9,668 bases of DNA. Origin: Candidatus Shapirobacteria bacterium CG2_30_35_20 (GTDB lineage Bacteria > Patescibacteriota > Microgenomatia > UBA12405). The notes beneath the pieces were generated by a model. It was not told where the DNA came from, made no database searches, and worked only from the letters and a program-made list of their open reading frames with translations. This document shows, in pieces, positions 4,972 to 9,668 of this stretch. The position numbers and the translations under genes are program-made. The stretch covers positions 1 to 9,668 of the forward strand of contig MNZO01000052.1 of NCBI GenBank assembly GCA_001873665.1, written 5' to 3'. Every line of letters begins with the position of its first letter. Position 1 is the stretch's first letter.

Positions 4972-5225
4972 TAGTCAGAACTCAAATATCACTTCCAAAA
5001 GATCTTCATTCAACGGTTAAATTTGATGCACGTAAGCGAGGAATTTCCCTTTCTGAAATTTTACGTCAATTAATTACAGAAAAATATTATAAAAACCCTC
5101 TTAGATCGCCCAATGAAAATCCCTTTGCTGGCTTAATTACTGTGGCACAAAGTGCTCCAAAATTAAAACATAAGGTAAGCTGGTCGATGGAAATAGATAA
5201 ATATTTACCAGAAAATCTTAGATGA
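4968..5225 (+). CDS. Ribbon-helix-helix antitoxin (VapB-like)
   Basis: The 85-residue protein has an N-terminal ribbon-helix-helix fold: the strand VRTQISLPKDLHSTV, then helices KFDARKRGISLSEILRQLITEKY. This matches CopG/MetJ-type antitoxins, which bind operator DNA as dimers through the strand. The C-terminal tail (about residues 45-85), rich in proline and asparagine and including WSMEIDKYLPENLR, would wrap around and inhibit the toxin. The ATG at 4968 is chosen because it lies at the end of the palindromic operator and at the expected transcription start, and because the RHH strand begins at once. The stop overlaps the toxin start as ATGA, the usual coupling in toxin-antitoxin pairs. Confidence 0.9.
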   Translation: MLVRTQISLPKDLHSTVKFDARKRGISLSEILRQLITEKYYKNPLRSPNENPFAGLITVAQSAPKLKHKVSWSMEIDKYLPENLR

Positions 5226-5620
5226 GAATTTTTGTTGATTCTTCATTTTTAATTGCTATATCCAATCCCCTAGACATAAATTATCAAACATCTATCAACT
5301 TGGCAAATAAATATGTTGAAAGTATATTGTTTTTTGATGATTTAGTTAAATATGAATCGGTTAATATTCTATTAAAAAAAAGTACAGCATTACATGCAAA
5401 CAGTTTAAACAATACGTTTTTGTTGGGTACATATCAAAAAATTTACATTACTGATTCAACTTGGGAAATTGCATTTTCAAAAATAGTTGCCAAATACACC
5501 AAATCCGGACCCAATGTCTTTGACTATATCCACTTTGCTTGTATGCAAGAATATGGTTTAAAAGATGTACTTACTTTTGATTACCACTTCACTTCTGCCG
5601 GATTCAATATCTTAAAATAG
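5222..5620 (+). CDS. vapC: PIN-domain toxin ribonuclease (VapC-like)
   Basis: The 132-residue protein is the size of a single PIN domain. PIN domains are Mg2+-dependent ribonucleases; VapC toxins commonly cut tRNA or rRNA and stop translation when the antitoxin is degraded. The acidic active site appears complete: D6 in IFVDSSFLIA, E45 in KYESVN, D101 in VFDYIHFACM and D120 in TFDYHF. The start at 5222 overlaps the antitoxin stop by four bases, giving translational coupling. The 3' end overlaps the convergent methyltransferase gene by 17 bases. The RNA target cannot be predicted from the sequence. Confidence 0.92.
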   Translation: MRIFVDSSFLIAISNPLDINYQTSINLANKYVESILFFDDLVKYESVNILLKKSTALHANSLNNTFLLGTYQKIYITDSTWEIAFSKIVAKYTKSGPNVFDYIHFACMQEYGLKDVLTFDYHFTSAGFNILK

Positions 5621-6371
5621 TCTTAATCACCTTTTTCCACTGCAAATTTTTATATCTCTCCCAAATATTTATATTTTTATTTGTCAAAAACAAATCGGCA
5701 TAACCAGTTTTTCTGTCAATATTTATATCTTTTTTTAAAATGTAAAACCAATAGTCAATCATAAAAATATTATTATAATATTTTTTTAAAAACAAAATCA
5801 TTTTATAATCTCCATTAAATTCCAAAAATAATATTGGTTTGTATTTTTTTATCATTTTCTTTGCTCCCATTATCACCTTTGGCTCCCACCCCTGCACATC
5901 AATTTTTATCAAATCAACTTTTTCTCGTATCTCATCATCTAATTTTACTGTTTCTATTTTTCTGATATCTGAGATCTGACATCTGACATCTAATCTGCTA
6001 TTTCCCAAATTACTTTTATCTTTTATCATTGCTCTTACCTCTTTTTTATCCGACACCGCCTTGTTTATCGCCACTACATTTTGTAATTTATTTTCGGCAA
6101 TATTTTTTAAAAGTATTTTAAAACAATCAAAATCCGGTTCAAAGGCATAAACTTTTTTACAAACTTTTGCCAGTAATAAGGTATAATATCCAATATTCGC
6201 CCCCACATCGACCACAACGCTATTGATATTTACATTTCTCAAAATTAGTTCACTCTCATATTCCTCGTATTTCTGTAAAGCTATTCGTTCACCTATATAT
6301 TTATCATCATCTCTATACCAAAAATCCATTCCATTTTGTAATTTAGTCTTGACAAGTTTCACTAATCCCAT
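5604..6371 (-). CDS. FkbM-family SAM-dependent methyltransferase
   Basis: The 255-residue protein has a Rossmann methyltransferase core. DVGANIGYYTLL (55-66) is the SAM-binding glycine motif, FEPD (77-80) binds the ribose, and LIKIDVQGWE (154-163) with LFLEF downstream is the FkbM hallmark. The family typically methylates hydroxyl groups on sugars or small molecules, often in glycan or cell-surface pathways. With a glycosyltransferase nearby, a surface glycan is a reasonable guess but not shown. The C-terminal third is rich in lysine, tyrosine and isoleucine. A degenerate heptamer array encodes DVRCQISDIR (128-137), just before the strand leading to LIKIDVQ. The start at 6371 is taken because the conserved region follows normally; there is no clear ribosome-binding site and no strong promoter. 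The TGA stop lies inside the toxin gene's 3' end. Confidence 0.9.
   Translation of the reverse strand: MGLVKLVKTKLQNGMDFWYRDDDKYIGERIALQKYEEYESELILRNVNINSVVVDVGANIGYYTLLLAKVCKKVYAFEPDFDCFKILLKNIAENKLQNVVAINKAVSDKKEVRAMIKDKSNLGNSRLDVRCQISDIRKIETVKLDDEIREKVDLIKIDVQGWEPKVIMGAKKMIKKYKPILFLEFNGDYKMILFLKKYYNNIFMIDYWFYILKKDINIDRKTGYADLFLTNKNINIWERYKNLQWKKVIKTILRY
5961..5990. repeat. Degenerate heptamer tandem array inside the FkbM gene
   Basis: Four consecutive 7-base units on the plus strand are TCTGATA, TCTGAGA, TCTGACA and TCTGACA, with a decayed fifth beginning TCTAA. On the coding strand they are read as DVRCQISDIR. The mismatches suggest an older array than the two perfect ones in the glycosyltransferase and enolase genes. 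Confidence 0.85.
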
Positions 6372-6392
6372 TTTACCGCATTATTTTCCTAG

Positions 6393-6419
6393 TTGACCAA
6401 AGTGCATTTTAGCTATAAT
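6393..6419 (+). promoter_or_regulatory. Probable groES-groEL promoter
   Basis: TTGACC (6393-6398), a 15-base spacer and a perfect TATAAT (6414-6419) would start transcription near 6426, about 94 bases before groES. A second possible -35, TTGACT, at 6438-6443 could pair with TAATTT about 18 bases later. Unlike the other genes here, groES has a genuine 5' leader. Confidence 0.6.
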
Positions 6420-6427
6420 ATTAGCAG

Positions 6428-6446
6428 TATCAGCAATTGACTGATA
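6428..6446. promoter_or_regulatory. Inverted repeat just downstream of the groES start site
   Basis: TATCAG (6428-6433) and CTGATA (6441-6446) flank CAATTGA, whose core CAATTG is itself palindromic. The position, at the expected transcription start of a chaperonin operon, fits a heat-shock repressor operator. It does not match CIRCE (TTAGCACTC-N9-GAGTGCTAA), and I do not know a regulator for it. Confidence 0.5.
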
Positions 6447-6519
6447 ATTTCATAATTATTTAATTTTATTTATTTTTTAACTAAAGCTCTAACGCATTAT
6501 CGCGCTATTGCACTAAATT

Positions 6520-6819
6520 ATGACCAAAACAAACCTAAAGCCAGCTGCTGGTTATTTAGTAATTGAACCCAAAAAGAAAGGTTCTAGTACCGAGTCTGGA
6601 ATTTATTTACAGCCAAGCAACGACAAACCTCAAGAGGGTACAGTTTTAGCCATCGGTCAGGCTTATCTTACCGATTTTGGTATCAAAAAAGATTCTGGCG
6701 ATTTAAAAACTGGCGATGTCGTCATTTACCGTGAATGGGGTGGCAAAGAATACAAAGAAAATGGCGTCGATTTGTTATTAATGAAATTCGACGACATCAT
6801 GGCCACCATCAAAAACTAA
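6520..6819 (+). CDS. groES: GroES co-chaperonin (Hsp10)
   Basis: GroES forms the heptameric lid of the GroEL folding chamber in the cytoplasm. The 99-residue length is normal. Family features are the PAAGYLVIEPKKK first strand (usually PLxDRVLVxP), a mobile loop SSTESGIYL at about 22-30, GTVLAIGQ, LKTGDVVIYREWGGKEY, and the LLLMKFDDIMATI end. The mobile-loop tripeptide that contacts GroEL is IYL instead of the usual IVL or IML, and the usual DR in the first strand is replaced by GY. It is the first gene of the operon, with groEL 110 bases downstream. No Shine-Dalgarno sequence is visible before the ATG. Confidence 0.96.
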   Translation: MTKTNLKPAAGYLVIEPKKKGSSTESGIYLQPSNDKPQEGTVLAIGQAYLTDFGIKKDSGDLKTGDVVIYREWGGKEYKENGVDLLLMKFDDIMATIKN

Positions 6820-6929
6820 TTTTAAATTTTTAATTCGAAATTTTTATTCAAATCTAAATTTCAAATTTAAAATTTTAATTTAAAAATTGATTAAAAATTG
6901 TAAATTAAAAATTATATTTTAAATAAACT
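6820..6929. other. Extremely AT-rich groES-groEL spacer with inverted repeats
   Basis: Only about 8 of 110 bases are G or C. Degenerate 7-base units resembling ATTTCAA, ATTTAAA and ATTTTAA follow one another around 6857-6880. AATTTTTAATT (6825-6835) is mirrored by AATTAAAAATT (6903-6913), so the whole spacer can fold back on itself. It could influence the groES to groEL ratio through mRNA structure or cleavage, or may simply be decayed repeat. No ribosome-binding site precedes groEL. Confidence 0.7.
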
Positions 6930-8594
6930 ATGCCAAAACAACTAAAATTCGGGCAAAACGCCCGTCAATCTTTACTTAATGGTGTTAATATTTTGGCCAA
7001 TGCCGTGGCCACCACCCTCGGTCCCAAAGGTCGCAATGTGGCCATTGAGAGAAAGTATGGTGGACCAACTGTTTTACATGACGGTGTCTCAGTTGCCAAA
7101 GAAATCAATCTCAAAGATCCCTATGAAAACATGGGTGCCCAATTGGTCAAAGAGGCCGCCTCCAAAACCAATGATTCGGCTGGTGACGGTACTACTACTT
7201 CCACCGTTTTAGCCCAAGCTATTGTCAATAAAGGTTTGCAAAATGTCGCCGCCGGTGCCAATCCCATGATTGTTCGCCGTGGATTAGAAAAAGCACTTGA
7301 TGCTGTTATCAAAGAACTCGATGGTATGAAAAAAGATATTAAAATCGACGATCATGCCTCTATCGAAAAAGTGGCTACAATTTCTGCTGCTTCCGAGGAA
7401 ATTGGTAAGGTTATTGCCGGTGCTGTGGTCAAAGTTGGTCGTGATGGTTTATTGACTGCCGAAGAAGGCAAAGGTCTAAATCTCGAAACCAAAGAAACTT
7501 CGGGTATGGAATTTGAAAATGGATTTTTATCTCCTTATTTTGCCACCAATACTGAAAAAATGGAGGCCGTTATCGATCATCCCTACATTATAATTACCGA
7601 CAAAAAAATCTCTTCAATCCAAGATATTTTGCCTTTTTTGGAAAAACTAATCAAAATTACTAAGTCGTTTGTCATAATTTCCGAAGATATTGATGGTGAA
7701 GCTCTGGCTACATTAGTAGTCAACAAACTTCGTGGCACATTTAATGTCCTGGCGGTCAAAGCCCCTGGTTTTGGTGACCGCCGCAAAGCCATGCTCGAGG
7801 ATATTGCTGTTTTAACCGGTGGTAAGGTGATTTCCGATGAACTCGGAATCAAATTTGATACGGCAGAACCCACTGAATTCTGTGGTCGTGCTGATTCGGT
7901 AACCTCAGACAAGGACAAAACCCGAATTATTGGCGGATCAGGATCACAAGCCGATGTTGATGGTCGAGTCAAGCAACTTCGTAATCAAATTACCGCTTCA
8001 ACCTCCGATTATGATCGTGAAAAAATGCAAGAACGCATTGCCAAGTTAGTGGGTGGGGCTATCGTTATTCAAGTTGGTGGCGCTACCGAAGTGGAAATGA
8101 AAGAAAGATTAATGCGGGTCAAAGATGCCATCGATGCCACCAAGGCAGCTGTCGAAGAGGGAATTTTACCTGGTGGTGGAGTTGCCCTACTTAAGGCTTC
8201 TTTTGCCTTAGATAAGGTCAAAGTTGATAGTGCCGAGGAACAAGTTGGTGTCAATATTCTAAAATTCGCTCTCGAGCAACCTATGCGAAAATTAGCCCTC
8301 AATTGTGGTGAAGATCCAGGTTATGTTTTTTCCAAGATTAAAGATGCCCTGGTGTCCAATCCCAAATCCGATGTTGGCTATCACGCTATTACTGGTGATT
8401 TTGTCTCTATGACTGGCGCCGGAATATTAGACCCCGCTAAAGTAACTAAATCAGCCTTAAGTAACGCTGTTTCTATCGGTATTATGATTTTGACAACCGA
8501 TGTTCTCATTGCTGATATCCCCGAAAAAAAGTCTGCTACCCCTGATATGAGTGGTATGGGTGGGGGAATGGGTGGCATGGATGGAATGATGTAG
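6930..8594 (+). CDS. groEL: GroEL chaperonin (Hsp60)
   Basis: GroEL forms double seven-membered rings that fold proteins in an ATP- and GroES-dependent cycle. The 554-residue length is normal. The equatorial ATP site is intact: TTLGPKGRNV (28-37), HDGVSVAKEI with D51, and GDGTTTSTVLA with D86. VKDAIDATKAAVEEG supplies the ATPase aspartate, followed by PGGGVALLK. The apical and intermediate domains show KAPGFGDRRKAMLEDIAVLTGG. The C-terminus is the Gly-Met tail ending GGMDGMM that lines the ring cavity. It follows groES in the same direction with an AT-rich spacer. The stop codon forms part of a downstream hairpin. The start at 6930 matches the usual MPKQLKFG-like N-terminus. Confidence 0.98.
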   Translation: MPKQLKFGQNARQSLLNGVNILANAVATTLGPKGRNVAIERKYGGPTVLHDGVSVAKEINLKDPYENMGAQLVKEAASKTNDSAGDGTTTSTVLAQAIVNKGLQNVAAGANPMIVRRGLEKALDAVIKELDGMKKDIKIDDHASIEKVATISAASEEIGKVIAGAVVKVGRDGLLTAEEGKGLNLETKETSGMEFENGFLSPYFATNTEKMEAVIDHPYIIITDKKISSIQDILPFLEKLIKITKSFVIISEDIDGEALATLVVNKLRGTFNVLAVKAPGFGDRRKAMLEDIAVLTGGKVISDELGIKFDTAEPTEFCGRADSVTSDKDKTRIIGGSGSQADVDGRVKQLRNQITASTSDYDREKMQERIAKLVGGAIVIQVGGATEVEMKERLMRVKDAIDATKAAVEEGILPGGGVALLKASFALDKVKVDSAEEQVGVNILKFALEQPMRKLALNCGEDPGYVFSKIKDALVSNPKSDVGYHAITGDFVSMTGAGILDPAKVTKSALSNAVSIGIMILTTDVLIADIPEKKSATPDMSGMGGGMGGMDGMM

Positions 8595-8663
8595 GCCTTC
8601 TCGGCCTATCCGCCGATGAGGCGGATAAATTAATATTTTTATTCCCACACCCGCGGGGGTTTT
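8592..8663. terminator. Hairpins between convergent groEL and the Nudix gene
   Basis: Three short hairpins follow in a row: TAGGCC-TTCTC-GGCCTA (8592-8608, including the groEL stop), ATCCGCC-GATGA-GGCGGAT (8608-8626), and a small ACCC/GGGT hairpin (8649-8660) running into TTTT. The last is a weak plus-strand intrinsic terminator. The middle one is the strongest stem and is symmetric enough to act on both strands, although its T-run is spaced away. Confidence 0.6.
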
Positions 8664-8664
8664 A

Positions 8665-9159
8665 TTATTTCATTCCCCAAAACTCTCTACACCAATTAGC
8701 CGACGTTGGCTCAACTTTGTCTGTTTTTAGCAACTCCTCAAATTCTTCTTTAGTAAAAAATCTAGCCTCTTCCACCTCTTCTTTTTGAATTACAAAATTA
8801 TTTTCATTATATTCACCAAAATATCCATATGCGTACGACCTATTTCCCGGATATGTCATTAACAATTTAAATGCAAATTTAAGCGGTACATCAATTCCCA
8901 TTTCTTCTCTCAACTCTTTATGAGCCTCGTCTTCGGGATTTTTTCCTTTACCTACATGTCCCCCAGCCGAAATTATCCAATATCCAGCATAAGTTTTCTT
9001 TTTATAACTTCTCCGCTGTAGTAATAATCTTTTTTTATTATCACAAATTAATATTCCCACTTCCCTAAAAATTAATTCTGGATGTCCGATGGTGGCACTC
9101 CTCCATACCTCCCCAATCACCTCATCGCTTTCATTAACCAAATCTAAAAGTTCATCCAT
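8665..9159 (-). CDS. Nudix hydrolase, IDI/YfcD-like, with an altered Nudix box
   Basis: The 164-residue protein opens with LLDLVNESDEVIGEVWRS, followed by LLLQRRSYKKKTYAGYWIISAGGHV. This layout is shared by isopentenyl-diphosphate isomerase and YfcD-type Nudix proteins, which cleave nucleoside or other diphosphates. The Nudix box (67-89) is GHVGKGKNPEDEAH then KELREEMGI. The glutamate pair EE and final GI are kept, but the first glutamate (after G-x5) is K73 and the REL arginine is K81. The catalytic cysteine expected in true IPP isomerase (TNxCCSHP) is absent, so I do not call it Idi. Its ATG overlaps the stop of the preceding antitoxin gene by 8 bases, so it takes the place of a toxin gene. 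The substrate is unknown. Confidence 0.88.
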   Translation of the reverse strand: MDELLDLVNESDEVIGEVWRSATIGHPELIFREVGILICDNKKRLLLQRRSYKKKTYAGYWIISAGGHVGKGKNPEDEAHKELREEMGIDVPLKFAFKLLMTYPGNRSYAYGYFGEYNENNFVIQKEEVEEARFFTKEEFEELLKTDKVEPTSANWCREFWGMK

Positions 9160-9370
9160 TTATTGTATTAAGTTTTAACAATTCTTTTTGACTTATTAAC
9201 TTTTTCTTTATATATTTACTTGCTTCTTCTTTTGAAATTCCAACCATTTTTACCACTGGAATACCCGAAATCGTAACAATTATTGTTACATTATTATAAT
9301 GAACTTCGTCAAGTAATTTATAAAAGTTTTTTCTCGCCGTACTTGAATTTACTGTTATTGTATTATCCAT
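9152..9370 (-). CDS. Phd/YefM-family antitoxin-like transcription regulator
   Basis: The 72-residue protein, MDNTITVNSSTARKNFYKLLDEV onward, has the Phd/YefM pattern: an N-terminal strand, an ARxNFxxLLDEV helix and an ITVSGxPVVxMV-like strand (TIIVTISGIPVVKMV). This is followed by a short helical tail with a lysine-rich patch that would normally bind a toxin. Such proteins are dimeric DNA binders that repress their own operon and neutralise a partner. I reject the upstream ATG at 9383-9385, because it lies inside the promoter and operator, and take the ATG at 9368-9370, which sits at the expected transcription start. The stop overlaps the Nudix gene by 8 bases. No RelE/YoeB, Doc or PIN gene follows, so either the Nudix protein is the partner or this is an orphan. 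Confidence 0.85.
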   Translation of the reverse strand: MDNTITVNSSTARKNFYKLLDEVHYNNVTIIVTISGIPVVKMVGISKEEASKYIKKKLISQKELLKLNTING

Positions 9371-9376
9371 AATTAT

Positions 9377-9404
9377 ATTGTACAACCTTGTACAACTATG
9401 TCAA
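9377..9404 (-). promoter_or_regulatory. Promoter and double TGTACA operator of the antitoxin-Nudix pair
   Basis: On the minus strand a perfect TTGACA (9404-9399), a 16-base spacer and TACAAT (9382-9377) form a promoter whose start lies at the ATG at 9370, so the message is leaderless. Two identical 8-base palindromes, TTGTACAA, at 9388-9395 and 9378-9385, are exactly 10 bases apart, one helical turn. They cover the spacer and the -10. The E. coli YefM-YoeB operator is built from repeats with the same TGTACA core, which supports the YefM-type assignment and autorepression. Confidence 0.85.
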
Positions 9405-9436
9405 TAATTAATTTAGTTTATAATCAATCATCTTAT

Positions 9437-9655
9437 TTATCTATTTTCTGTAATCATTACGGGTTGTCGTGTTCTTGGTTCAAAAACGTCACCATCTTCT
9501 ATTCTTGTGGGTTTTTCATCAGGCCAACTTTTACATTCTGGACACACATCCCGCGGTGGGAATAATTTTGCCCCACAATCAGGACACACTTTACCCACCA
9601 GCCTATATCTTTGTTGTTTTAATCGCCAATGGCGGGAGATTTCATGTCCACTCAT
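9437..9655 (-). CDS. Short zinc-ribbon protein, DUF35/ChsH2-like N-terminal part only
   Basis: The 72-residue protein has an N-terminal basic helix (ISRHWRLKQQRYRLVG) and a rubredoxin-like zinc ribbon, with CPDC at 24-27 and CPEC at 38-41 joined by GAKLFPPRDV. That order (WR, RYRLxG, CxxCG, FPPRxxCPxC) is typical of DUF35 acyl-CoA-associated proteins. In archaea these scaffold the acetoacetyl-CoA thiolase/HMG-CoA synthase complex of the mevalonate pathway. DUF35 proteins normally continue with an OB fold to about 130 residues; here the reading ends soon after the ribbon, so it is truncated or a naturally short ribbon. Unlike its neighbours it has a ribosome-binding site, AGGA at 9665-9662, about 6 bases before the ATG, which suggests an upstream gene outside the window. 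The function here is unknown. Confidence 0.78.
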   Translation of the reverse strand: MSGHEISRHWRLKQQRYRLVGKVCPDCGAKLFPPRDVCPECKSWPDEKPTRIEDGDVFEPRTRQPVMITENR

Positions 9656-9668
9656 ATTATTTCCTCAA

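Noticed and set aside
6420..6519. CIRCE element upstream of groES
   Set aside because: Neither TTAGCACTC nor GAGTGCTAA is present; the inverted repeat there has a different sequence.
7121..8578. Several open frames antisense to groEL
   Set aside because: They lie wholly inside the conserved groEL gene, have no promoter or ribosome-binding site, and translate to low-complexity sequence typical of antisense reading.
8665..9159. Isopentenyl-diphosphate isomerase (idi)
   Set aside because: The overall layout is similar, but the catalytic cysteine motif (TNxCCSHP) is replaced by IISAGGHV, so only a general Nudix call is supported.
9371..9385. Upstream start codon (9383-9385) for the Phd/YefM antitoxin
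   Set aside because: It overlaps the -10 region and one of the TTGTACAA operator sites, upstream of the expected transcription start.

Overview
The window looks like a piece of a small, AT-rich bacterial genome, most likely a Candidate Phyla Radiation (Patescibacteria) member. Supporting signs are short and divergent housekeeping proteins, weak or absent Shine-Dalgarno sites, heptanucleotide tandem repeats inserted in frame into genes, a stand-alone BRO-N protein, and two antitoxin-type gene pairs among core genes. TGA is used as a stop (FkbM gene, RHH antitoxin), which argues against the recoded Gracilibacteria/Absconditabacteria group. The assignment is inference from gene content, not from a phylogenetic marker.

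Left end (1-1475, minus strand): a tyrosine operon. A sigma70-type promoter drives a T-box riboswitch leader with a clear antiterminator/terminator pair. About 10 bases after the terminator lies a complete type II tRNA-Tyr(GUA) gene, then a 322-residue protein of unknown function, then the start of an archaeal-type tyrosyl-tRNA synthetase cut by the window edge. A T-box placed in front of the cognate tRNA gene as well as the synthetase is the most striking arrangement here.

Middle (1497-6371): a plus-strand pair (BRO-N/DinD-like protein, phosphoglycerate-mutase-like histidine phosphatase) converges on a minus-strand pair (divergent enolase, family 2 glycosyltransferase). A 133-bp palindromic repeat lies between them. 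The enolase promoter is back-to-back with a VapBC-type toxin-antitoxin promoter, and the two share their -35 region. VapC converges, with a 17-bp overlap, on an FkbM-family methyltransferase. The enolase, glycosyltransferase and methyltransferase genes each carry a different 7-bp tandem array within the coding sequence.

Right end (6393-9668): groES and groEL on the plus strand, behind a promoter with a non-CIRCE inverted repeat. They converge on a minus-strand group made of a zinc-ribbon (DUF35-like) protein, a Phd/YefM-type antitoxin with a two-site TGTACA operator, and a Nudix hydrolase that sits where a toxin gene would normally be.

A recurring feature is a -10 box placed 5-6 bases before the start codon (BRO-N protein, enolase, RHH antitoxin, Phd/YefM antitoxin, possibly the mutase). 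This implies widespread leaderless mRNAs.
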